A stretch of 64,000 nucleotides of DNA from Dama dama. Lineage: Eukaryota > Chordata > Mammalia > Artiodactyla > Cervidae. Location of the stretch: contig NC_083695.1 in the NCBI RefSeq assembly GCF_033118175.1, positions 33,559,607 through 33,623,606 on the forward strand. Reading direction: 5' to 3'. Positions 37,759-48,694 of this stretch are shown here, piece after piece (position 1 is the first letter of the stretch; every line of letters begins with the position of its first letter). The translations under genes were made by a program, and so were the position numbers. The notes beneath the pieces were generated by a model, which saw only the letters and a list, made by a program, of their open reading frames with translations, ran no database searches and was not told the DNA's origin.

Positions 37759-38792
37759 CAGTCAGTTCATTTGCTCAGTCGTGTCCGACTCTTTTTTTGT
37801 GACCTCATGGACTGCCGCACACCAGGCTTCCCTGTCCATCACCAACTCCGAGAGCTTACTCAAACTCATGTCCATCGAGTGGGTGATGCCAGCTAACCAT
37901 CTCGACCTCTGTCGTCCCCTTCTCTTCCCGCCTTCAATCTTTCCCAGCATCAGGGTCTTTTCCAATGAGTCTTTGCATCAGGTGGCCAAAGTATTGGAGT
38001 TTGAACTTCAGCACCAGTCCTTCGAATGAATATTCAGGACTTATTTCCTTTAGTATTGACTGGTTGGATCTCCTTGCAGTCCAAAGGACTCTCAAGAGTC
38101 TTCTTCAACATCACAGTTCAAAAGCATCAATTCTTCAGTGCTCAGCTTTCTTTATTGTTCAACTCTCACATCCATACATGTCTACTGGAAAAACCATAGC
38201 TTTGAGTAGATAGACCTTTGTTGGCAATGTAATGTCTCTGCTTTTTAATATGCTGTCTAGATTGGTCATAACTTTCCTTCCAAGGAGCAAGCGTCTTTTG
38301 ATTTCATGGCTGCAGTCACCATCTGCAGTGATTTTGGAGCCCCCCAAAATAAAGACTGTCACTGTTTCCATTGTTTCCCCATCTATTTGCCATGAAGCGA
38401 TGGGACTGGATGCCATGATCTTAGTTTTCTGAATGTGGAGTTTTAAGCCAACTTTTTCACTCTTCTCTTTCACTTTCATCAAGAGGCTCTTTAGTTCCTC
38501 TTCACTTTCTGCCATAAGTGTGGTGTCATCTGCATATCTGAGGTTATTGATATTTCTCCCGGCAGTCTTGATTCCAGCTTGTACTTCATCCAGCCCGGCA
38601 TTTCTAATGATGTACTCTGCATGTAAGTTAAATAAGCAGGGTGACAATATACAGCCTTGACGTACTCCTTTCCTGATTTGGAACCAGTCTGTTGTTCCAT
38701 GCCAGTTCTAACTGTTGCTTCCTGACCTGCATACAAATTTCTCAAGAGGCAGGTCAGATGGTCTGGTAATTCCATCTCCTTAAGAATTTTCC

Positions 38793-39458
38793 GGCCCCAG
38801 TCCCTGAGCCGCCGCCGAGGACTCAGCAGCCTCCCGCTTGAGCCTGCTCGCTTCCAGATGCTCCTGCCCGCCTTCTCCCGCCGCCGCCTTCCGCAGGCCG
38901 TTTCCACCAAGGAAAAGGAATCATATCGTATGTCCGCTATCCAGAACGTCCACTCTTTCGACACCTTTGCTGATGCAAATAAGGGTGATGATATGCTTCC
39001 TGCTGGCACTGAGGATTATATCCATATAAGAATTCAACAGAGAAACGGCAGGAAGACCCTTACTACTGTCCAAGGGATCGCTGATGATTACGATAAAAAG
39101 AAACTAGTGAAGGCGTTTAAGAAGAAATTTGCCTGCAGTGGTACTGTAATTGAGCATCCAGAATATGGAGAAGTAATTCAGCTACAGGGTGGCCAGTGCA
39201 AGAACATATGCCAGTTCCTGGTAGAGATTGGACTGGCTAAGGACGACCAGCTGAAGGTTCATGGGTTTTAAGTGCTTTTGGCTCACTGAAGCTCAAGTGA
39301 GGATTTCCTTGCAATGAGTAGAATTTCCCTTCTGTCCCTTGTCACAAGTTTAAAAACCTCACAGCTTGTATAATGTAACCATTTGGGGTCTGCTTTTAAC
39401 TTGAACTAGTGTAACTCCTTCATGCAATAAACTGAAAAGAGCCCCCCCCCCCAAAAAA
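38793..39458 (+). pseudogene. EIF1: EIF1 processed retrocopy inserted in an antisense BovB
   Basis: This is an intronless copy of the mRNA for translation initiation factor 1, the SUI1-fold protein that enforces AUG selection on the 40S subunit. It has a GC-rich leader (38793-38929) unlike the AT-rich surroundings, the coding frame, and a short 3' UTR with aataaa at 39426-39431. Then come an 11-base C run (39442-39452) and a short A tail. The flanking BovB reads ...aagaattttcc on the left and resumes with the same aagaattttcc on the right (38782-38792 and 39459-39469), an 11-base target-site duplication. The short 3' UTR suggests that a proximal poly(A) site of the parent was used. The match is to EIF1, not EIF1B: the C-terminal segment reads VEIGLAKDDQLKVHGF. 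Confidence 0.95.
38930..39271 (+). CDS. Intact 113-codon EIF1-like reading frame of the retrocopy
   Basis: From the ATG at 38930 the frame encodes 113 residues, the exact length of mammalian EIF1, beginning MSAIQNVHSF and ending LKVHGF. An upstream in-frame ATG at 38858 would give 137 residues, but the extra 24 codons are the copied 5' UTR, so I prefer 38930. Compared with human EIF1 as I know it there are about seven replacements: L7V, P12T, S17N, L22M, N70S, D88G and R90C. Several are non-conservative, and D88G and R90C fall in the otherwise invariant QGDQRKN stretch. There is no frameshift or stop. Loss of conserved residues without frame damage suggests a fairly young copy that is drifting and is probably not functional. 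Expression is unknown. Confidence 0.7.
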   Translation: MSAIQNVHSFDTFADANKGDDMLPAGTEDYIHIRIQQRNGRKTLTTVQGIADDYDKKKLVKAFKKKFACSGTVIEHPEYGEVIQLQGGQCKNICQFLVEIGLAKDDQLKVHGF

Positions 39459-39577
39459 AAGAATTTTCCACCTTTTGTTGTGATCCACATAGTCAAAGGC
39501 TTCAGTGTAGTCAATAATGCAGAAGTAGATGTTTTTCTGGAACTCTCTTGCTTTTTCGATGATCCAACGGATGTCAT

Positions 39578-40010
39578 TAATGGTAGATCTGCCCTGTAAG
39601 AAATCCTTCAGGCTGAAATGAAAGGATGCTGGACAGTACTTAAAGCCATGTAAAGAAATAATACCAGTAAAGGTAATTACATAGGTGAATAGCCAGTGTT
39701 CTTGTATTTTGGGTGTCTAACTCCTGTTTTATTTCATACGTGATTTAAAAGACAGTACATTTAACGGTAATTATAAATATATGTTAGTGGACACATCTGC
39801 ATAAAGATGCAACTTATAGCACCATCATAATGGGGAAAAGGAACAATATGAAAGCATAGGTTTTGTGTGTTGTTGAAACTAATTTGGTTTTGATTCAAAT
39901 TAGATTGTTATATATTTAGAATGTTAATTGTAATCTCTATGGTACCCACTAAGAAAATATTTGAGGAATACAGAAGTTTCCTCTATTTTGTTAAAATAGT
40001 ATCTAAAAAT
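39578..40010 (+). mobile_element. L1 fragment (ORF2 region), sense
   Basis: The text around agatctgccctgtaagaaat, caggctgaaatgaaaggatg, and caaattagattgttatatat with aatctctatggtacccacta matches the L1 ORF2 3' region in order. The frame is destroyed. Confidence 0.6.
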
Positions 40011-40241
40011 TAGTTTATGAGAAAATATATTTGTTTGCTAGCTTAGAAGTCTTTTAATTCTACCATTAGTCAATCACCAAATATTTATTATATACCTAAT
40101 AATGGGTTTCTGCTACATTTCAATAGTTATCTCCATTTCTTCCCACTAAATATGGAAACATATAATCAAGAAAGACTTGTTACATGATGTCTAGAGTGAC
40201 TTCATAGACTTGAAATATGCTAGATAAAATGTTCACATTTT

Positions 40242-40532
40242 CTTTCTTTTTAAAAAAATTATTTTTTGTCTCTGCTGGAATCTTCATTGCTATGCATGGG
40301 CTTTCTCAAGTTGCAGCAGGTGGGGGCTACTCTCTAGTTGCAGTGTGTGGGCTTCTCATTGCGGTGGCTTCTCTTGTTGCAGAGCACAGGCTCTAGGGTG
40401 CTTGGGCTTCAGTAGTTGCATCTCTTGGGCTTAGATGCCTCATGGCGTACAGGATCTTTTCAACGAGGAGTTGAACCTATGTGCCATACATTAGCAGGTG
40501 GATTCTTAACCACTGGACCACTAGGGAAGCTC
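40242..40532 (-). mobile_element. CHR-type tRNA-Glu SINE, antisense
   Basis: A/T-rich start, ggaatcttcattgctatgca, agagcacaggctctagggtg, and the reversed head gaccactagggaagc. ttcacatttt is repeated at about 40232-40241 and 40533-40542. Confidence 0.92.
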
Positions 40533-42607
40533 TTCACATTTTCATATTTCTTAATGGCATTTATTCTGTAAAGAATGTGAAAATTTGTGCCCATGACTTT
40601 CCCTGAGGGTGTTAAAGATGTTTCTGTCTGCATACCTTTCAAACCAGGGTACCTGGATGTAGGTAGAAGACACCTATATGATCCAGTATGTGTTCCCTTC
40701 ACTCTCAAAGTATTAAGGGTATTGACATCACTATCAGAACATGTGAACTGAAAAAAAAAAAGAACATGTGAACTGTAGCCACAGACGCTCAAATTTTAAG
40801 CTTTCAGAATGTGCTTCATGCTAAACATGAAGGCTTTTCCCTTTTCTTATCAGCTACCACTATGGTAAAATAAAAACTAAACTGCTGATGCAAATGTTGC
40901 TCACAGAGAACATTTACTTAACGTTATCTAAAATGTGCTGTTAAAATAGGTGAATAAATTCATACCTGGCCTATTGATACTTCTTTATTTCTTTGGGAAT
41001 ACTAGTGCAATTTGTCAGTATTAAAACAGAGACTTTTTTTTTTTTTTGATAGCAAGGCCTAAATTTCTTCTGTCCAGATGTAACCAATGTCAAGAAGTCA
41101 CACCCACACAATTAAGGACACCAGCCTTGCAGCACTGACATCTGCAGCCTGACCAGTTTGTATCTTGTGTCTGGGTCATCTGTGGAAGTATAAGTGGTAC
41201 TGTGGACTGTAAACAGACCAAGTCTAGCAGGTGTCATTTACATAAACTAGAGTGTCAATAGTATCCTCTGAAGCTGTACAAGATGGTTTTCTTAAATTGA
41301 ATTATCTCTCATCTTCTTCCAATCTCAGAAACAAAGATGCTGGGTTTTGGGGTGGGGGCAGTTTGTGGATCATTTGAAGAACTATCTAGTAGTTCAACAT
41401 AACTAGCAGAGTATAAAGACTTGACACCCAATGGCTTCTATTCTATCCTCTCATGGTGAAAATTATTTGGTGACTTCAGAAGAGTAATAGACATTTAGAA
41501 TGACACTTTGGACAGGAAAATGGAAGCAGCAACTAAGGATTATTAGTAGAACCAGTTCTGAGAGGAATTAGCAGTAATCGGCTCAGTATTAGATGACAGA
41601 CACCAGCCTGTTTGGAAAGAGGGTCTTTATCATTTTTTAATAGGGTTGTGCCATTCTTTTTAATCTACTTATAGGTATGAGTGTGATCCTTAAACTATTC
41701 CTGCAACTTTTCAAAAATCTGATGCTACAAATTCTGTTCATAAAGAATAGTGAAGAGTACAACTAAGCTTAAAAAGCAATATAAAATATTGTAATTGAGA
41801 GGTTTTCTTCAAACAGGTAATTAACCATACATTTATACATTTTAATCTACTTTTAAGTGCAAGAGAGATTGGTAAATGCCTCAATAAAGAAAAGTGTTCT
41901 GTTTAAATTGGATAAAATCATTGTTTACTAGTGTTTATCGCTATACTCCAAGTAGTCAAGTGATCTCTGAATCCAGTTTAGTTTATTGGACAGTAAATAG
42001 TACTCATAACTTTTATCAGTGTTTGTCAGGGAGCCCTCTGAAATTCACTCCATACTTTGAGGAAGTTTAATTTCACTGTATAGTATAAACTTTAATTTTT
42101 TTTTTGTTTCCTTTTAAACCTATGACGTTACCTTAAAGCATTATCATCCCTGCAAACCAGATTGCACTAAACATTAGTGATATTTCGTTAATGCTTTCTA
42201 GCTCTAAGATTTCTTAATCCATAGGATAAAAAGGGAGCCATTGTTCCCTCATATCTAATGCAGCTTTTCCTTTGCAAACATAACAACATTTGCCATTGCT
42301 GCTATCAGCAACTCAAAGAGAAAATCTTACCAATAGAAAGCCCATGATTAGAGGTAGTGGAATCTGTAGCATCTTCATTGATAATAGAGAATAGCTTGGG
42401 TACATGCATATCCATTTGACAATCTTTACTGTTGTACTCAGGAAGAAATACATGGTTTTGGAAAGGGGTCCATTTAGAATACCAGTAGTATCCTGTATCC
42501 CACTAATGCAGTGATTAGGACTAAACCACAAGAAAAGAAAGATGGGAAAGATGGAGGGAGGGAGAAAGCCATTGATGTTTGATTGCTCAGTTTTCTCCAT
42601 AACACTG
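40533..42607. other. Unique intron, 2.1 kb
   Basis: No exon, RNA gene or young repeat seen. The text includes a T run near 41034 and scattered short frames. Confidence 0.55.
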
Positions 42608-44495
42608 ATCAGTTCAGTTCAGTTGTTTAGTCATGTCCGACTCTTCGCGATCCCATGGACTGCAGCACACCAGGCTTCCCTGTCCATCACCAACTCCCGG
42701 AGCTTGCTCAAACTCATGTCCATCATGTCAGTGATGCCATCCAACATCTCATCCTGTGTCATCCCCTTCTCCTCCTGCCTTCAGTCTTTCCCAGCATCGG
42801 GGTCTTTTCCAGTGAGTCATTTCTTCACATCAGGTGGCCAGAGTATTGGAGCTTCAGCATCAGGCCTTCCAATAAATATTCAGGACTGATTTCCTTTAGG
42901 ATTGACTCCCTGCATTCCAAGGGACTCTCAAGGGCCTTCTCCAACACCACAGTTCCAAAGCATCCATTTTCGGCACTCAGCTTTCTTTATAGTCCAACTC
43001 TGACATCCATAGATGACTCCTGGAAAAACCATAGGTTTGACTATCCGGACCTTTGTTGGCAAAGTAATGCTTTTTAATATGCTGTCTAGGTTGGTCATAG
43101 CTTTTCTTCCAAGGAGCAAGCATCTTTTAATTTCATGGCTGCAGTCACCATCTGCAGTGATTTTGGAGCCCAAGAAAATAAAGTCTGTCACAGTTTCTCT
43201 TGTTTCCCCATCTATTTGCCATGAAGTGATGGGACCGGATGCCATGATTTTTGTTTTTTGAATGTTGAGTTTTAAGCCAGCTTTTTCACCCTCCTCTTTC
43301 ACTTTCATCAAGAGGCTCTTTAGTTCCTCTTAGCTTTCTGCCTTAAGGGAGGTGTCATCTGTGTTTCTGAGGTTACTGATATTTCTCCCAGCAGTCCTGA
43401 TTCCAGCATGTGCTTCATCTGGCCCGGCTTATTCTGCATGTAAGTTAAATAAGTAGGGTAACAATATACAGCCTTGATGTACTCCTTTCCCAATTTGGAA
43501 CCAGTCTGTTGTTTCCTGTCCAGTTCTAACTGTTGCTTCCTGACCTGCATACAGATTTGTCAGGAGGCAGGTCAGGTGGTCTGGTAATTCCATCTCCTTA
43601 AGAATTTTCCACCATTTGTTGTGATCCACACAAAGGCTTTGGTGTAGTCAATAAAACAGAAGTAGATGTTTTTCTGGAACTCTCTTGCTTTTTCTGTGAT
43701 CTAATGGATGTTGGCAATTTGATCTCTGATTCCTTTGCCTTTTCAAAATCCAGCTTGAACATCTGGAAGTTCACAGTTCACATACTGTTGAAGCCTCGCT
43801 TGGAGAATTTTGAGCATTACCTTGATAGCGTGTGAGATGAGTGCAATCGTGCAGTAGTTTGAACGTTCTTTGGCATTGCCTTTCTTTGGGATTGGAATGA
43901 AAACTGAGCTTTTCCAGTCCTGTGGCCACTGCTGAGTTTTCCAAATTTGCTGGCATATTGAGTGCAGCACTTTCATAGCATCATCTTTTAGGATTTGAAA
44001 TAGCTCAATGGAATTCCATCACCCCCACTAGCTCTGTTCATAGTGATGCTTCCTAAGGTCCACTTAACTTCAGACTCCAGGATCTGGCTCTAGGTGAGTG
44101 ATCACACCATCATGGTTACCTGGGTCACTGAGATCTTTTTATAGTTCTTCTATGTATTTTTGCCACCTCTTCTTAATATCTTCTGCTTCTGCTAGGTCCA
44201 TACTGTTTCTGTCCTTTATTGTGCCCATCTTTGCATGAAATATTCCCTTGGTATCTCTAATTTTCTTGAAGAGATCTCTAGTCTTTCCCATTCTATTGTT
44301 TTCCTCTATTTCTTTGCATTGATTACTAAGGAAGTCTTTCTTATCTCTCCTTTCTATTCTTTGCAACTCTGCATTCAATTCCTTTTCTCCTTTGCTTTCC
44401 TTTCGATTCTCTTCTTTTCTCAGCTATTTGTAAGGCCTCCTCAAACAACCAGTTTTTGTTTTTGCATTTCTTTCTCTTGGGGATGGTCTTGATCA
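42608..44495 (-). mobile_element. BovB LINE, 5'-truncated, antisense, about 1.9 kb
   Basis: The BovB 3' end (agttcagttcagttg, tccgactctt) is at the left. Read on the minus strand, the sequence passes from the upstream linker region (HAKMGTIKDRN, KKRWQKYIEEL) through RT (WPQDWKSSVFIPIPKKGNA; DHLTCLLTNLYAGQEATVRT) to the 3' end. Several frameshifts break the frame: the RT catalytic block at 43320-43550 reads on in a different frame from its neighbours. It is one of the two longest BovB copies here and is not active. Confidence 0.93.
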
Positions 44496-45984
44496 CTGCC
44501 TCTTCATCTCTACTTCACCTCTAATATCACTTTGGCCCACTGTGGCTCCAAGCCCCCTTGTCATGGATGCCTGTCTTGATTGATCTCGCCCAATTATAAA
44601 GATGAGTTGCTCAGCAAGAGAGAGAAGGGGAAGGGAGGGGTACGTCTTGAATTAAATTTTTAAGGATAAGTGGGCTTTGCCAATCAAAGGTAGATAAAGC
44701 ACACTTCAGGTAGGGAACTTATATATGAGCTATGGGGTATAGAAAAATAATTCTACAAGTTTGTATTTTTTCCAGAATGTTATTGAATAGTTGCATCACA
44801 ATTTGTTAAACAAACTTTCTTCTCCCAGTGTAAAATGACAACTTCCACCTTTATCATATTTTAATATGTATGTGGGTATATTTATTTCAGTCCATTTGGG
44901 CTGGTATAACAAAATACCACACATGGAGGGTAACCAAGCTTGTTACAGCCCAGGTCCTCTGTATTGAGTATTGTACCCCTGATGTGGCTACTTCTTGCTG
45001 CTGAAGTCTCAATTCAATCATTACCTCCTCAGTGAGGAGGTAGCACCCATCTAAATTAACTCTCCGCCTCAGTCATACTTTTTCATCCTGTTTGTTTCCT
45101 TAATGTCATTTATTGTTATTTCAAATTATCTTCTTCACTTTTGCATTACTTATATATTATCTGTCCTCACTAGAATGGAGGTCCTGTGAGAGCACGGTGT
45201 TTGTTTGTCCTGTTCACATCTGCATTCTCCCTCTCTGACAAAGGTCCTGGTAGATGACACGCTCTTAGCAAGTATTTGTTGAGTAAAGTAGATGAAAAAA
45301 AATAATAAATAAAGTAGCTGAGCCAAAACCAGACTCAAACAGTGTATCCTTTGAGTCCTAATGCAGTGTACTTGCCATCATTCCATTTATTCTGCCTTTC
45401 ATGAAAGCACTTATATGTTTGGAACTACAATAAGAATTGATGTTCAGAATAATAACATTAACATGTGCTATAAGATTCTCTATTATCAAAGAAAATTTTC
45501 ATTTGAGTTCAATAAACTAAACTAATTAAAGCAGGGATGTCATGGTATGTTATTATATTAGTACATTTAGAAAGATTTCCAACTAAAGAGACTTTCTGCT
45601 TTTTCTTTAATCAGAAAATTAAATTAGCCCAGAGTTCTTCATTCCCCCAAAAGTCCCTGTTAATTAGGATTGTTCTATAAATCTATATTATTAGCAGAAT
45701 TTGTCATCTGTTTCATTATCCTGTTTATTAGAGCAGTCTGAGCAGGGTGTCTTTGCTCATATCCTGGTTTGTGTATCACAGTGAAAAGAAAAATTATTTC
45801 CTAGATTCTCTTTTTTTTTTTCCTATTCTGTGACACAGGCATATTTCATGCTGTTTGTTTAACAACTTAATTTCCTTGTGTCAGTTCCCAGTATAAAGTA
45901 GGAATGATATTATTGACTTGGCTATTAAGTCAAATAATTAAATTAGAGTCTACTTAAAAGCATTAGTGCTTTGAAACATTGTGA
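44496..45984. other. Mostly unique intron, 1.5 kb
   Basis: A fragment near 44885-44940 (agtccatttgggctggtata) resembles an old interspersed repeat. Nothing else recognised. Confidence 0.5.
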
Positions 45985-46440
45985 TAACTGAAGATTGAAA
46001 ACAACCTAAAAGTCCATCAGTAAAGGACTGTTTAAGTAAAGTATAGTATATCCATTTAATGGATTATTATGCAGTCATAAAAAATAATGGGGACATTCTC
46101 TGCTTACCAACATAGAAAGATCTCCTAGTGAAAAAACATGGTCCAGGGCAGGCTACATAGTGTTATTCTTTTGTTGTTGTTGTTTAAAATAAAAAGAAGA
46201 AAAATAACTATGTATTTTGCTTGTATATGCATAGAGAAATGCTGGAAAGATATACAGGGAAACAATAACAGTGATAACCAGATTGGAAAATAGTAGGACT
46301 AGAAACAGGAAATGGGACAGACTAGGGAGTGGAATTTATACTATGTCTTTCTTTTTATAGATTAATATTTGGGGTCTATAGGTTATATATTACCTGTAGT
46401 AAAAATTGAAAGGTTAACTTAAATAAAAAACAAAACCCAT
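45985..46440 (+). mobile_element. Old L1M-type 3' end, sense
   Basis: gattgaaaacaacctaaaag, gtccatcagtaaaggactgt, attatgcagtcataaaaaat and the later cttgtatatgcatagagaaa form a recognisable L1 3' UTR series. A weak poly(A)-like end lies near 46430. Confidence 0.65.
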
Positions 46441-46507
46441 AACTAAAAGCAATGTGTGTTTCTGGACTGCATCTTATAGGATTAAAAAAAGTGCTATAAA
46501 AAACATT

Positions 46508-46684
46508 AAGGGACTTCCCTGGTGGTCCAGTGACTAAGATTCCGTGCTCCCAAGGCCAGGGGCTCAGATTTGATCCCTGCTCAGGGAACTAGATCCCACA
46601 TGCCACAGCTAAGAGTTTGCATGCCACAACTAAAGATCGATCCTGAGTGCTGCAACTAAGACCTGGTGCAGCCAAAAAAAAAAG
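46508..46684 (+). mobile_element. CHR-type tRNA SINE, internally shortened
   Basis: gggacttccctggtggtcca, gatttgatccctgctcaggg, acatgccacagctaagagtt, then gacctggtgcagcc and an A tail. It is about half the length of other CHR copies here. Confidence 0.9.
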
Positions 46685-47722
46685 AAGCCTATTAGGACAG
46701 TTAATAAAATTCAATTATGAAATATAGATTAGAGGAAATAACAATACTAAGTTTTTTAATTTGTCAACTATACCATGGTTACCTAAAAGAATATATTTGT
46801 TCTTAGGAAATATACACTGAATTACTAAGGAATAAAGGACATGATATATGAAACTTATATTCAAATGATCTGAAAGAATAAATAAAAATATGTATGTGTC
46901 TATACATACATATCAGAGGATTGATAAATTGTGACAAAATGAAAAACTGATAGATCTGAATAAACATTCTCTGTAAACAGTAGTGCTTATCACTTTCTGG
47001 TGAAATTTTTGCCATAAGTTTCCAGTTTTTTCCATGACTGGTAATGCTCGTCAGAGGCAGTGGCAGAAGTGGTGACTGACTATAGTCTACATTATGGCTG
47101 AAGATCATCTGCCTGTCTACTTCTTATCCTGCTTTCTATCTTTTTCAGTTGTATCTTCACTACAACTTAGAGGTGACATTTGTGATACAGTGACAACACA
47201 TGGCATTTTAATATATCTTGAACCAAATTTCCTAAGGATATTAACTGTCTTGGGACTTTGTGTATAGTGCTAAAATATATAGTTCATTTTGTAGTGGTAA
47301 AGCTACAGGAACATTTAGTCAGGTTGTGTGGCATTGAGTGACTGAATTTGTATTATTATTTTTGAGTTAGATACTTTGGCATTTATATGAACTACCATCT
47401 CTACTATAAATGACTTAACATTATAGTTGATTCTAGCCAGACTGGCCTCTTAAGTGCTTGAGAAGTAAGGCATATGTCACAGTAAAGTGAGGAGTAAATT
47501 ATCTGCTTGTATAAACTGTCCAGAGAATGTTTGATTTTCATTGCTTTGTATTTTAAGTATGTTAAATTTGATTGTTCTGAGTGAAGATACCCTAAGGTCT
47601 TATCTAATAAATGACACTGACACTAAACAAATCTGGTATCAACTGAATTGTTAGTGTTTGTTTCCTGTCTGTCTAGGGAAGCACATGATTTTGTGCTATT
47701 GTAGAAGTCTGGAAAATAGGAA
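46685..47722. other. Unique intron, 1 kb
   Basis: No recognisable feature. The 101-codon minus frame at 46803-47108 has no family resemblance. Confidence 0.5.
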
Positions 47723-47737
47723 TAATAATAATTCCCA

Positions 47738-47900
47738 TGGGGTGGGGAGGGAGATGGAAGGGAGGTTCAAAAGGGAGGGGAGGTTCAAAAGGGAGGGGAT
47801 ATATATATATACCTATGGCTCATTCATGTTGAGGTTTGACAGAAAACAACATAATTCTGTAAAGCAATTATCCTTCAATTAAAAATAAATTGATTAAAAG
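47738..47900 (+). mobile_element. Ruminant L1 3' end with duplicated G-rich unit
   Basis: gaggttcaaaagggagggg occurs twice in tandem (about 47761-47797), then the cctatggctcattcatgttg block and an A-rich end. taataataattccca flanks it exactly (47723-47737 and 47901-47915). Confidence 0.9.
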
Positions 47901-48466
47901 TAATAATAATTCCCAGCCCTTTCCCTTCTCACTTTATAAAAAAAATTGGGAGGAATTGAGAGACAGTAGCACTTAAGCTCTTAAGTAGTACTTGATCAGA
48001 ACTAACAGTGTCATTTTTCTATAACTAAGGCAAATGGCTTTTTTTTTTTTTTTTACTACTTTTCCCACAGCTCCTCCATTTCACACCTTTGAAAACTAGG
48101 TCCCGGTAAAAGCAATGTGAGTTTCTTGGGCCTCATTAGCTGAATAATACCCATGCATATAAATGGGTCTTCAGATTTAGTTAAGTTCTTTATATTTTCA
48201 TGCAATAAATTGACTAGATAGCTATGAAATAGATCATGCTGGCAAATACCATTTACTTAGTTTGTGGATTTTTTAAAAATAGCTCTGTAAAACAGCTTAG
48301 ATCATTGTATTTCAAAATAAGAATTTACTGAAAATATAATTGAATATTATTGAACATTGCTTAATCCCTTTTCAATAATTTGAAACACCATTCAAGGTCT
48401 TGGAATTTTGGGGGTTATTATTTTGAAAAGAGATCTCATAATATAGATTTCCGTATGCAGCAGATA

Positions 48467-48684
48467 AAAGATTCCCAGGTGGCTCAGTGGTGAAGAATCT
48501 ACCTACCAGTGCAGGAGATGCAGGTTCAGTGCTTGGGTCAGGAAGATCCCCTAGAGGAGGAAATGGCAACCCACGCCATTCTTCTTGCCCAGAATATCCC
48601 ATGGACAGAGAGAAGCCTGGTGGGCTGTATACTCTGTGGGGCCGCAAAGAGTCGGACATAACTGAGCAACTGAGCGTACACGGA
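48467..48684 (+). mobile_element. Bov-tA SINE
   Basis: gattcccaggtggctcagtg, caggttcagtgcttgggtca, tail to cggacataactgagcaactg. gcagcagata flanks it at 48457-48466 and 48685-48694. Confidence 0.94.
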
Positions 48685-48694
48685 GCAGCAGATA

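Larger units (their letters stand above)
37759..39577 (-). mobile_element. BovB (RTE) LINE, 5'-truncated, antisense to ADK, hosting the EIF1 retrocopy
   Basis: The window strand begins with the reverse complement of the BovB 3' end (gctcagtcgtgtccgactct) and runs back into the reverse-transcriptase frame. The minus-strand frame at 38159-38647 (162 codons) still carries the RT active-site motif in LRYADDTTLMAESEEEL and the downstream HEIKRRLLLGRK segment. The EIF1 copy occupies 38793-39458, and BovB resumes with gaattttccaccttttgttg. Without the retrocopy, about 1.15 kb of BovB remains. It is inactive because most of the 5' half is missing. Confidence 0.93.

Noticed and set aside
37586..38029. 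147-codon plus-strand frame
   Set aside because: Mostly the reverse complement of a BovB 3' end, a composition shadow.
38858..38929. 24-codon N-terminal extension of the EIF1 frame
   Set aside because: It is copied 5' UTR; authentic EIF1 starts at 38930, and no EIF1 family member has this extension.
42313..42600. 95-codon minus-strand frame with hydrophobic segments
   Set aside because: No family, short, in AT-rich intron; hydrophobicity is expected from T-rich codons.
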